Shown piece after piece: positions 27,022-34,442 of a DNA stretch of 40,967 nt. The notes below the pieces were generated by a model. That model worked only from the letters and a program-made list of their open reading frames with translations, made no database searches and was not told the DNA's origin. Source of the DNA: Deltaproteobacteria bacterium (GTDB lineage Bacteria > Myxococcota_A > UBA796 > UBA9615); NCBI GenBank assembly GCA_023954745.1, contig JAGSHC010000024.1, forward strand, positions 1 to 40,967, written 5' to 3'. A program made the position numbers and the translations under genes. Every line of letters begins with the position of its first letter. Within the stretch, counting starts at the first letter, position 1.

Positions 27022-28392
27022 GTGCTTCGTGGACTGCCCGCCATCGACAAGCTCCTCGACCACCCCGATTGGGGGGACGACGCGCACCTCCCCCACTCCG
27101 TCCGCCGAGAAGCGAGCCGAGCGGTCGTGGACGCTGTGCGCACCGCGGTTCTGAGCGGCTCCCTCAGCGAGGTGCCCCCGCTCGATGAGCTCGTGCGGCG
27201 AGCTCGTACCAGCGCGCAGCGGACGGCAGGTCCAAAGCTCGTCCGCGTGGTGAATGCGACCGGAGTGATCCTGCACACCAACCTCGGTCGCGCTCCTCTC
27301 GCCGCGGGTGCCCTCGACGCCATCAGGACCATCGCCGGGGGGTACACCAACCTGGAGATGGACCTCTGGTCGGGCAAGCGCGACTCCCGTCACGGCCGAC
27401 TCACCGACACCTTCTCCCGAGTCATCGGGTGCGAGGAGGTCGTCGTGGCCAACAACTGCGCTGCCGCCGTATTCCTGGCCCTGAGCGCCCTCGCGGGCGG
27501 CGGCGCTCAGGTCGTGGTCTCTCGTGGCGAGCTCGTGGAGATTGGCGGCTCGTTCCGCATGCCCGCCATCATGGAGGCCTCGGGCGCGAAGCTGCACGAG
27601 GTGGGGGCCACGAACCGCACGCACCTGCGCGACTACGAGGCAGCCCTCGACGCCGGCGCCCGCATCGTCATGAAGGTGCATCGCAGCAACTTCGCCCAGG
27701 TCGGCTTCACCAAGGAAGTCTCCATCGAGGAGCTCGGCGCCCTCTGTAGCGAGCGGGGCGCGCTGCTCCTCCACGACCTCGGCATGGGCGTGCTCGACAA
27801 AGCCCCCGGCTCTACGCGAGGAGCGGACGGCGCGTCGGAGTCCGTGCGGCGGAGCCTGGACGCTGGAGCGCAGGCGGTGCTCTTCAGCGGCGACAAGATG
27901 CTCGGCGGCCCGCAGGCGGGGATCATCGCCGGCTCCAGCGACGTGCTCACCAAGATCCGGAAGCACCCGGTCATGCGCCTCGTCCGACCAGGAAAGCTCT
28001 GCCTCCTCGCCCTCGAGGCGACGATGCGGGCCTGGGAGATGGACCCCACGGGAGCCCTCCTCCCCGCCGCGCGGATGCTCTCCCGCGACGAGGACGCCCT
28101 CCGCGCGGACGCAGAGTCCCTCGGCGCGCGACTGGCGCGTCTTCACGGCGTCACAGCCGAGGTCGTGCCCACAGCCAGCACCCCTGGTGGTGGCTCGCTG
28201 CCGGGAATGACCCTGCCGTCGTGGGGCGTCGCCGTCACCGTCGAGGGACTGTCCGCCACCAGCACCGCCGCCGCCCTGCGGGAAGCCGAAGCCCCCATCG
28301 TCGCTCGCATCGAAGACGACCGCGTGCTCATCGACGTGCGGACGTTGTTGGCCGGAGACGCCGACGCGGTGGTGCAGGCCCTCTCCGCCTAG
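27022..28392 (+). CDS. selA: L-seryl-tRNA(Sec) selenium transferase
   Basis: 456 residues, the usual length. SelA is a PLP enzyme that converts Ser-tRNA(Sec) to Sec-tRNA(Sec) with selenophosphate. The N-terminal LRGLPAIDKLL matches the SelA opening. NATGVILHTNLGRAPL, YTNLEMDLWSGKRDSRHGRL and the PLP lysine Lys292 in FSGDKMLGGPQAGII are all conserved. The GTG at 27022 is chosen because it precisely follows the leaderless signal and precedes the family's first conserved residues; further upstream the frame would overlap the kinase gene. selB, selC and selD are not in the window. Its presence implies the organism makes selenoproteins. The gene converges on the CPBP gene across a long palindrome. 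Confidence 0.95.
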   Translation: MLRGLPAIDKLLDHPDWGDDAHLPHSVRREASRAVVDAVRTAVLSGSLSEVPPLDELVRRARTSAQRTAGPKLVRVVNATGVILHTNLGRAPLAAGALDAIRTIAGGYTNLEMDLWSGKRDSRHGRLTDTFSRVIGCEEVVVANNCAAAVFLALSALAGGGAQVVVSRGELVEIGGSFRMPAIMEASGAKLHEVGATNRTHLRDYEAALDAGARIVMKVHRSNFAQVGFTKEVSIEELGALCSERGALLLHDLGMGVLDKAPGSTRGADGASESVRRSLDAGAQAVLFSGDKMLGGPQAGIIAGSSDVLTKIRKHPVMRLVRPGKLCLLALEATMRAWEMDPTGALLPAARMLSRDEDALRADAESLGARLARLHGVTAEVVPTASTPGGGSLPGMTLPSWGVAVTVEGLSATSTAAALREAEAPIVARIEDDRVLIDVRTLLAGDADAVVQALSA

Positions 28393-28551
28393 ACGGCTCC
28401 TCATGAAGATGAGGCGCAACTCGGGGTGAGACGAGGGGCTGGATCGCAACGAGGGACGAGCGGAGCGGGCCGTGGCCCGTGACCGAGGAGCAAGGCAGGG
28501 AGGCGGTCCCTCGGCCAGCCCGAGTGCCTCAGTTGCATGAGAAGCCGCTTA
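28391..28551. repeat. Long imperfect palindrome, family copy 3
   Basis: CGGCTCCTCATG (28394-28405) pairs with 28536-28547 (one mismatch). TGAGGC, ACTCGGG and GGCTGG elements follow in the same order on both arms, and GAGGGAC (28451-28457) pairs with GTCCCTC (28506-28512). The core is CGGGCC-GT-GGCCCG (28466-28479). It fills the gap between convergent selA and the CPBP gene and reaches both stop codons. A local hairpin CCTCAT-GAAG-ATGAGG is at 28399-28414. Confidence 0.7.
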
Positions 28552-29154
28552 GACGGGAGGCATCGTCCCGAGGGGACGCGCGTCCGCGTTCTTGGCGGCC
28601 GCCTTCCGGCCCAACAGCGTGATGTTGATCGCGTTGATCACGAAGTGCATCACGATGGGCCCCAGCAGGCCGCCTTGGCTCTCGTAGAGCACACCGAGGC
28701 CGAGCCCGAACACGAAGGCCGACGCCGTCCACCACAGGTAGACCCGCTCGGGCCCCACGTGCACCAGGGCGAACAGCAGCGTCGCCGGGACCAGCCCAAT
28801 CTCGGACTGGAGGCAGCCCCGAAAGAGCACCTCCTCTCCCACCGAGGAGAACAGCGCCAGGGCCAGCGCCTCGCGCCACCCAACTCCGGCGAGCACCATG
28901 CCGAAGCGGTCTCCGAGACGTCGAACCCCTTCCACCGTGCGCTCCAGCGCATAGCTCAGCGCGACACCGAGCAAGCCGAGCCCGGCACCGAGCGCGATGG
29001 CCGTCCAGGGGGTCGGGCCCGCGTCGTCGAAGGGGCCGGGGTAGTCCCACCACTCGGGCAGCAGCCCTCGAAGCAATCCCCACACGAGCCCCACACCGAG
29101 CATGGCGCTGTACAGCCCCGCGGCGAGGCCCACGATGCGACCGGGCTTGGTCAC
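28549..29154 (-). CDS. CPBP-family intramembrane metalloprotease
   Basis: 201 residues, about six membrane segments. The CPBP (Abi, CAAX-protease-like) motifs are complete: Glu107-Glu108-x3-Arg112 (EEVLFRG), Phe128-x3-His132 (FALVH), and His170-x3-Asn174 (HFVIN). Members are membrane glutamic/metallo proteases involved in prenylated-protein processing, bacteriocin immunity or sensor cleavage; the substrate here cannot be inferred. The ATG overlaps the stop of the preceding membrane-protein gene by ATGA, making it the last gene of a coupled set phosphatase, membrane protein, protease. The stop codon lies inside a long palindrome. Confidence 0.9.
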   Translation of the reverse strand: MTKPGRIVGLAAGLYSAMLGVGLVWGLLRGLLPEWWDYPGPFDDAGPTPWTAIALGAGLGLLGVALSYALERTVEGVRRLGDRFGMVLAGVGWREALALALFSSVGEEVLFRGCLQSEIGLVPATLLFALVHVGPERVYLWWTASAFVFGLGLGVLYESQGGLLGPIVMHFVINAINITLLGRKAAAKNADARPLGTMPPV

Positions 29155-29945
29155 TGGGGAGCGCTCGCTTCGAGGAGCTCGCTCAAGGCAGGAGCATCGA
29201 CGTCCACCCGACCGACTCCGCGGGGCCGGAGCACGCGCAGGCGGTCGCCGACGAGAGGGGCCAGCGCCTGCACGAAGGTAACTCCCGCCGTCCCCACCCC
29301 GCGCTTGTGGAACACGAACTCGAGGTCCGGCGTATCCCCCTCCTGTTCGATGATCACGCGCTCACCGCTCGGGAACGGGGGCTGGGCTGCATCGGGATAG
29401 TGGCGCCAAAACACCGACTGCACGTCCGTCCACGCCACCGAGCGTCGCCCGAGGAACGACTTGCTCGTGAGACCCGCCTCGTCGAGGACCCATCGGGTGG
29501 GACGCAAGAGCAGCTGGTCCGCCACGAAGCTGACGAAGAACAGAAGCAGCACCGCCCACTTCAGGGGGCCGACGTCCACGAAGACCAGAAGCGCGCCTGC
29601 GGCGAGGGCCGTGAACCGCAGGCCATGGGCAAACAGCCGGGCCCGCATCTCCACGAGCCGCACTCCTGCCGGCAGCGCGATGGGCTCCGCGCGGTGGACC
29701 CGTGGCTCCCCGTCGGGCCCGAGAGCCACCAACGCTGGCCCCTCCACCAGGAACCAGCGCACACCCAGGCCCGCGATGATCGCGCCCCCGAGCGCGCCGC
29801 AGGCGGAGAGCCAGACCCACGTCGAGCCGAGGCGGTCGAGCATCGCGAGGACGGGCAGGAACAGAAGGACGCCCCCCGCCACCACGAGCGAGGTGGCTTC
29901 GGTGAGGTCCCCCCGGGTGGCACCGTCGGCTCGGACGCCGCTCAT
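29151..29945 (-). CDS. Membrane protein with possible PH-like domain
   Basis: 264 residues, no named family recognised. About four hydrophobic segments occur: SLVVAGGVLLFLPVLAML, WVWLSACGALGGAIIAGL, and a hairpin of two near 135-175 (ALAAGALLVFV and LKWAVLLLFFVSFVADQLLL). A C-terminal cytoplasmic domain follows whose pattern (VLDEAGLTSKSFLGRRSVAW, TDVQSVFW, then ERVIIEQEG) resembles bacterial PH-like (YdbT/bPH2) folds: strand, 'W..I..V' and short beta hairpins. ATG 29945 overlaps the phosphatase stop by ATGA; a longer frame exists but lacks support. The three-gene coupling suggests a shared membrane role. Confidence 0.65.
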   Translation of the reverse strand: MSGVRADGATRGDLTEATSLVVAGGVLLFLPVLAMLDRLGSTWVWLSACGALGGAIIAGLGVRWFLVEGPALVALGPDGEPRVHRAEPIALPAGVRLVEMRARLFAHGLRFTALAAGALLVFVDVGPLKWAVLLLFFVSFVADQLLLRPTRWVLDEAGLTSKSFLGRRSVAWTDVQSVFWRHYPDAAQPPFPSGERVIIEQEGDTPDLEFVFHKRGVGTAGVTFVQALAPLVGDRLRVLRPRGVGRVDVDAPALSELLEASAPQ

Positions 29946-30436
29946 CGCTTCTGCCTGGCCTTGCGCCGCTCGGCCAGGATGTGCGCCACGAGCTTCTTGC
30001 TCGCTTCCTGGAGGGAGAGAGCCATGAGCCGGTAGCCCTCGACGGGGCCGCCGTGAGGGTCCACGACGTGGTCTTCGTCGCTCTCCTCCACGAAGGGCCA
30101 CATGGGAACGACCTTCTCCTGCGCGTCTGGCGAGAGCCCGAGCACGACGTCGCGGTGCATGGGCTCCATCACCACGACGTGGTCCGCCCAGGCGATGTGC
30201 ACGGACGTCAGCCTCGTCGTGCGATGCGACCGCAAGTCGAAGCCGTGCGGGTGCATCACCTCGATGGTGGAGGCAGCCGCGTTGGCGTCGTCGTAGGCGT
30301 GGGTGCCGGCCGACCTGATCTCAGCGTTCACAAATCGCTGGGCGAGCCAGTGCTCTGACCACGCCGCCGCGGTCACCGACCGATTCATGTTCGCGGTGCA
30401 GACGAAGAGCAAGCGGGGCGGGCGGAAGTCAGTCAC
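29942..30436 (-). CDS. Low-molecular-weight phosphotyrosine protein phosphatase
   Basis: 164 residues. The P-loop is Cys13-x5-Arg19-Ser20 in FVCTANMNRSVTAA, matching the LMW-PTP CX5R(S/T) signature, though the family usually has 'GNICRS'. The general acid region is VVDPHGGPVEGY, a variant of the family's DP loop. Arsenate reductases share the fold, but this protein lacks the paired cysteines. It is cytosolic and may act on a tyrosine kinase or a carbohydrate phosphate. It is the first gene of a coupled trio with the membrane protein and CPBP protease. Its promoter begins within a few bases of the upstream ALDH stop. Confidence 0.85.
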   Translation of the reverse strand: MTDFRPPRLLFVCTANMNRSVTAAAWSEHWLAQRFVNAEIRSAGTHAYDDANAAASTIEVMHPHGFDLRSHRTTRLTSVHIAWADHVVVMEPMHRDVVLGLSPDAQEKVVPMWPFVEESDEDHVVDPHGGPVEGYRLMALSLQEASKKLVAHILAERRKARQKR

Positions 30437-30448
30437 GGCCAGAGTCTA
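30437..30448 (-). promoter_or_regulatory. Putative leaderless promoter of the phosphatase (TAGACT, 6 nt)
   Basis: On the minus strand TAGACT (30448-30443), CTGGCC, then GTG 30436. It sits in the 25-base gap after the ALDH stop (30462). Confidence 0.55.
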
Positions 30449-30461
30449 CCGACCTCGCCTG

Positions 30462-31979
30462 CTAGAGGAACTCGACGCCCTGCGCCAATGGAAGCTCGCC
30501 GCCGTAGTTGATCGTGCACGTCTGACGGCGCATGTAGGCCTTCCAGGCATCCGAGCCGCTCTCCCGACCGCCGCCGGTGTCCTTCTCGCCGCCGAATGCT
30601 CCGCCGATCTCGGCGCCTGACGTCCCGATGTTCACGTTGGCGATGCCGCAATCGCTGCCCGCCGCAGAGAGGAACCGCTCGGCGCGCATCAGGTTGTTCG
30701 TGAAGATCGACGAACTGAGGCCCTGATCGGCGTTGTTCTGGTCGTTGATCGCGTCGCCGATGGTGTCCCACGGGGTGATGTAGAGAATCGGCGCGAAGGT
30801 CTCTTCGTGGCTGATGGGCAGGCGCTTCTCGCTCCACACGATGGCGGGCTTGACGTAGTGACCGGCGCGGTCGCGGATGGCCGTGCCACCGGTCAGGACC
30901 TCGCCGCCCTGCTCGACCGCGGCAGCGATGGCCGCCTCGAACATCTGGACGGAGCCTTCGTCGATGAGCGGGCCCATCAGGACACCATCCTCGAGCGGGT
31001 CGCCGATGGTGACCGTCTCGTAGGCGCGGGCGAGCTTCTCGGCCACATCGCGGGCGATGGGACGCTGGACCAGCAGGCGCCGGGTCGTGGTGCAGCGCTG
31101 TCCCGCGGTGCCGACGGCGCCGAAGGCCACGCCCCGAAGGACGAGGTCCAGATCTGCGGTCTCGTCGACGATGATGGCGTTGTTGCCACCGAGCTCCAGG
31201 AGCGACCGGCCGAGCCGCGCCGCTACAGCCTGACCGACGATGCGGCCCATGCGGCAGGAGCCCGTCGCCGAGATGAGGGGCAGGCGCTTGTCGTGGATCA
31301 TCGCGTTGCCCACGTCGGCGTCGCCTCCGATGATCGTGTTCATCACGCCCGCGTGCCCATGCTCACCAAGGACGCGGTCCACGATCTTCTGGAGCGCGAT
31401 GGCGCACAGCGGCGTCTTCAGCGAAGGCTTCCAGATCATCGTGTCGCCGCAGACGGCGGCGAGCGCCGCGTTCCAGGCCCACACCGCCATCGGGAAGTTG
31501 AAGGCGGTGATGATCCCGATGACGCCCATGGGGTGCCACTGCTCGTACATGCGATGGCTGGCGCGCTCGCTGTGCATGGTCAGGCCGTACAGCTGGCGGG
31601 AGAGGCCCACTGCGAAGTCACAGATGTCGATGGCCTCCTGGACCTCGCCCTCACCCTCGCTCCGGATCTTTCCCATCTCCAGGGAGATGAGGGCGCCCAG
31701 CTCACGCTTGTGCTTGCGCAGCTCGTTGCCGAGCTGACGGATGATCTCGCCGCGCTGGGGAGCCGGCACCGTGCGCCAGGAGACGAAAGCCTCCTGCGCG
31801 GCGCCCATCACCGTCTCGTAGTCGGCGAGGCTGGCGAGGCGCACCCCACCGATGCGGCTGCCGTCGATGGGCGTGTGCACATCCACCACCTCTCCGGTGG
31901 TGGGGATGGGGCCATTGCCAGCCCATGCGCCGTCCTGGTCACCGACCAGTCCGAGAGAGTCGAGGAATCCGTGGCTCAT
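30462..31979 (-). CDS. ALDH7-type aldehyde dehydrogenase (antiquitin-like)
   Basis: 505 residues. The catalytic Cys296 is in AGQRCTTTRRLLV, the nucleophile-activating Glu in LELGGNN, and the NAD site includes ITAFNFPMAVWAWN and SATGSCRMG. The C-terminal KDTGGGRESGSDAWKAYMRR motif and CTINYGGELPLAQGVEF closely match ALDH7A1/antiquitin, which oxidises alpha-aminoadipic semialdehyde (piperideine-6-carboxylate) in lysine breakdown. The ATG is preceded by GGAG at 5 nt. The gene follows the secreted protein at 32019-32849 by 39 bases, so cotranscription is possible. Other aldehydes cannot be excluded as substrates. Confidence 0.93.
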   Translation of the reverse strand: MSHGFLDSLGLVGDQDGAWAGNGPIPTTGEVVDVHTPIDGSRIGGVRLASLADYETVMGAAQEAFVSWRTVPAPQRGEIIRQLGNELRKHKRELGALISLEMGKIRSEGEGEVQEAIDICDFAVGLSRQLYGLTMHSERASHRMYEQWHPMGVIGIITAFNFPMAVWAWNAALAAVCGDTMIWKPSLKTPLCAIALQKIVDRVLGEHGHAGVMNTIIGGDADVGNAMIHDKRLPLISATGSCRMGRIVGQAVAARLGRSLLELGGNNAIIVDETADLDLVLRGVAFGAVGTAGQRCTTTRRLLVQRPIARDVAEKLARAYETVTIGDPLEDGVLMGPLIDEGSVQMFEAAIAAAVEQGGEVLTGGTAIRDRAGHYVKPAIVWSEKRLPISHEETFAPILYITPWDTIGDAINDQNNADQGLSSSIFTNNLMRAERFLSAAGSDCGIANVNIGTSGAEIGGAFGGEKDTGGGRESGSDAWKAYMRRQTCTINYGGELPLAQGVEFL

Positions 31980-32018
31980 CAGGTCTCCGGGGCCTCCCCA
32001 GCGCGGGGGGCCATTCGG

Positions 32019-32849
32019 TTAGTCGTTCTTTTCAGCGGTCAGCTCTTCGTCGAGCTCGAAGTCCCAGGTGTCGGAGTCGACGCTCTCGAGCTTCGCCTCG
32101 GAGAAGGTGTCTCCCCAATGCAGCTCGAGGGTGGCGAACTGCATGTCGACGATGCGCTTCTCGATCTCGAAGGTGGTCGTGAACTTGGCCTTCTCGTTGT
32201 GCTTCAGCATCGCCGGCTTGTTCTTGCGGAACGTGCTCGCGAACTCGTCGCCGGTCTGGATCTTCACGCTGATGCCCGAGGCGTCGATGTATCCGATGCC
32301 ATCCCCGGTGTACTGGCACTCCCAGCTGGTCTTCGTGACCTTGGTTGCCTGGTCATGGGCGGTGACGGAGCACTTGAAGGGCCCCAGCTCGGCCTTGTTC
32401 TTGGCCGGAGGCAGCACGAACTCGGGACCCGCAAGGGTCTCGCCGGAGCTCGACGCCTTGTAGACGCCCTTGAAGTCGACGGTGATCTCGTCGACGTGCA
32501 GGCCCGATCCCTTGAGCTTGAGGCTCAGGGACTTCTTGCCCTCGGGGTCGATGACGATGGAGGGCTTCTCCTTGCCGTCGAAGGGCTTCATGGTCTGCCC
32601 GCCGACGTCGAACTCGATCTCGTGCTTCTTCACGAAGATCCAGTCGCTCGTCGCGTTCTTCATCTTCGCCTTGAAGACCACCACGTCCTCCTGGGCGTTG
32701 ACGTTGCCGGCCTCCACGACGAGGTCACCCAGGTCGAGGTTGTCGTCCGTCTTGAAGTAGTTCTCATGCTTGTCGTCCTCATCACCGGCGAAGGCGACCG
32801 GGGAGAGAGCGAGAGAGGCAGCGAGAGCGAGAAGAGTCAACGAACGCAT
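32019..32849 (-). CDS. Secreted protein of unknown function
   Basis: 276 residues with a clear signal peptide (MRSLTLLALAASLALSPVAFA, cleaved after AFA). The mature chain is charged, Lys/Asp/Glu-rich and beta-like, with no membrane segment and no recognised domain. It has one cysteine pair (FKCSV and WECQY), which could form a disulfide in the periplasm. The ATG has an excellent SD (GGAGGAAA, about 6 nt spacing). Conserved-looking elements such as LKGSGLHVDEITVDFKGVYK suggest an Ig- or lipocalin-like fold, but I cannot name it. Confidence 0.8.
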   Translation of the reverse strand: MRSLTLLALAASLALSPVAFAGDEDDKHENYFKTDDNLDLGDLVVEAGNVNAQEDVVVFKAKMKNATSDWIFVKKHEIEFDVGGQTMKPFDGKEKPSIVIDPEGKKSLSLKLKGSGLHVDEITVDFKGVYKASSSGETLAGPEFVLPPAKNKAELGPFKCSVTAHDQATKVTKTSWECQYTGDGIGYIDASGISVKIQTGDEFASTFRKNKPAMLKHNEKAKFTTTFEIEKRIVDMQFATLELHWGDTFSEAKLESVDSDTWDFELDEELTAEKND

Positions 32850-32924
32850 GGGTTTCCTCCGTTGGGTTCGGGCCCGGCGGGCGCGAATACTTACACAAAG
32901 TCGAACGGGTGGGAGGACCGGTTT

Positions 32925-33851
32925 CTAGGGCGAGGAGGTGCACTCCAAATGCCAGAGGGTGGCGTTCTCGGCCTCACCCACGTGCAGGACCGAGCGCTCA
33001 TCGTCGTCCCACGCGATGGTCTCGCCCTGGAGCTCTGCACCCACGAGCAGCTCGCGTGTGGCCGCCTGGGAGACCCCGTCCAGGCCGTCGTCGGATACGT
33101 CGTAGTGTCGCGCGTACGTGTACGTGCGCAGGAGCAGGCGGTCTCCATCCGGAGAGAGGTCAGAGCCCGTCACGGTGTCCACGAGCCCGCCCGTTGGGCC
33201 CATGGCCAGAGTCGCCACCCGATCGGCAGCCACCGGGCCCGACCACACAGCCGGGAGTCGATACAGCCACGCATCTCCGTCCTCCCGCTTGGTGATCACC
33301 ACCGGCACTCCGTCGGGTTCGAGGACGAGCGCCTCGGCGTTCTGGGAACCTTCGGGGTAGGTGTAGACGAGCTGCTCCGGGGTGAGACTCAGGTCGAACG
33401 GGCGGTCCTCGTCGGCCAGGTCGGGCTCTCGCACCCGAAACAGGCTGTAGTCGGTCCGGGTCAGCGTGTTGTCTCCGAAGTCGCCGAGCACGAGGCACCA
33501 GTCGTCGGTTCCGTCCGCGCACGAACCGAGGGCCAGGTCCTCGGAGTCGAGGGCGCCCACCCCTTCGAGGGTGAGGGTTCCCAACGTGCGGCCCGCACGA
33601 TCCAGCGCAGTGAGGACCGGCGACGAGCCCGAGTCCTCGTGCACCCAGAAGACCCCCGACGTCCGTCGGGACGCCACGAGGCCCGAGATTTCGTCGAGCT
33701 CCCCATCGTCCACGGTGGCGAGGGAGACGGCCGGACTCCAGGAGGAGCAGGGGCGGTCCTCGCTGGACGCGGTGGTGTCGTCGTCATCCGACCCGTCGGC
33801 GGGACAACCGACCAGGAGCACGGCTACGAGGCTGAGGACGAGGCGTGGCAT
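32925..33851 (-). CDS. Asp-rich lipoprotein, beta-propeller-like
   Basis: 308 residues. The signal MPRLVLSLVAVLLVGC (Cys16) is followed by PADGSDDDDTTASSEDRPC, the same acidic linker style as two other lipoproteins here. The rest carries repeated beta-strand units (DEISGLVASRRTSGVFWVHE, EDLALGSCADGTDDWCLVLG, TGSDLSPDGDRLLLRTYTYA) that look like a YncE/SdiA-regulated-type beta-propeller. No enzymatic residues stand out. ATG 33851 is supported by TACCCT 6 nt upstream and by the compact signal peptide. The divergent gene starts only 22 bp away. Confidence 0.75.
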   Translation of the reverse strand: MPRLVLSLVAVLLVGCPADGSDDDDTTASSEDRPCSSWSPAVSLATVDDGELDEISGLVASRRTSGVFWVHEDSGSSPVLTALDRAGRTLGTLTLEGVGALDSEDLALGSCADGTDDWCLVLGDFGDNTLTRTDYSLFRVREPDLADEDRPFDLSLTPEQLVYTYPEGSQNAEALVLEPDGVPVVITKREDGDAWLYRLPAVWSGPVAADRVATLAMGPTGGLVDTVTGSDLSPDGDRLLLRTYTYARHYDVSDDGLDGVSQAATRELLVGAELQGETIAWDDDERSVLHVGEAENATLWHLECTSSP

Positions 33852-33873
33852 CGCCGGAGGGTAGTCTCTGGAG
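33852..33873. promoter_or_regulatory. Back-to-back leaderless promoters (lipoprotein / secreted protein)
   Basis: On minus, TACCCT (33863-33858), CCGGCG, ATG 33851. On plus, TAGTCT (33862-33867), CTGGAG, GTG 33874. The hexamers share TA at 33862-33863. The arrangement is the same as at 27000-27021. Confidence 0.6.
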
Positions 33874-34404
33874 GTGCGCCACGCCGCCCTCCTCTTCCTC
33901 TGGCTCTTCGCCGGAGTCGCCACCGCAGGTCCGCTGCCAGCGTCGGCCCCCGATGATCCGGATTTGACCCTGGGCTCCACCTGCCGTGGTGGCCCCTCGG
34001 CCGACGCCCTCCTCGCCGCAGTCCCGAAGCGAATCTCCGAACTCGTCGTGCTGTGGCCGCGCGTCGGGCGCACGAACGCTGCGCCGTGCCGGTCTCTCGG
34101 GCGTGTCGGCATTGTCGATCACCGAGGACTCCTCTTGACCATGTCCTTTGTTCTCGGAGAGCCACCGGGGGTGGGTTTCCAGCCCTGGCTCTCACGAGAG
34201 TCACCGGAAGAAGGCGCCCCCCCGCCGGCGGTGCGGAAGGGTCCCGCGCGCAACGAGTACACCTGGATTCCGAGAGACGGGACCCATCTCTACGTGGTGG
34301 TCGCCGGCTCTCCGTCGACCTCTGAGGAGAACCTCCAGGGCGCTACCTCGTTCCTGGAGCGCGAAGACGTGCTCGAGCCACTCTTCGCCCTTGCCGAGCG
34401 ATAG
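33874..34404 (+). CDS. Secreted protein of unknown function
   Basis: 176 residues. An N-terminal signal peptide (MRHAALLFLWLFAGVATAG) is followed by a Pro/Ser-rich spacer and a compact domain (RISELVVLWPRVGRTNAAPC, YTWIPRDGTHLYVVVAGSPS). Two cysteines could form a disulfide. No family is recognised. The GTG start is set by the signal peptide and the TAGTCT hexamer 6 nt upstream; GGAG directly abuts the GTG and is too close to act as an SD. The Cas6-like gene follows after 38 bases. Confidence 0.65.
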   Translation: MRHAALLFLWLFAGVATAGPLPASAPDDPDLTLGSTCRGGPSADALLAAVPKRISELVVLWPRVGRTNAAPCRSLGRVGIVDHRGLLLTMSFVLGEPPGVGFQPWLSRESPEEGAPPPAVRKGPARNEYTWIPRDGTHLYVVVAGSPSTSEENLQGATSFLEREDVLEPLFALAER

Positions 34405-34428
34405 CGCGAGAGATTCGAGGCTGCGTGG

Positions 34429-34442
34429 TACCTTCCGCCGCC
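34429..34442 (+). promoter_or_regulatory. Putative near-leaderless promoter of the Cas6-like gene
   Basis: TACCTT (34429-34434), then 8 nt and ATG 34443. There is no SD. This suggests the gene has its own transcript rather than only readthrough. Confidence 0.45.

Noticed and set aside
25960-28449. 829-codon open frame on the minus strand
   Set aside because: It is antisense to selA and out of frame with the kinase, without any recognisable domain.
30807-33956. 1049-codon open frame on the plus strand
   Set aside because: It runs antisense to ALDH7, the secreted protein and the lipoprotein, all with clear family or signal features. Its composition is that of an antisense shadow.
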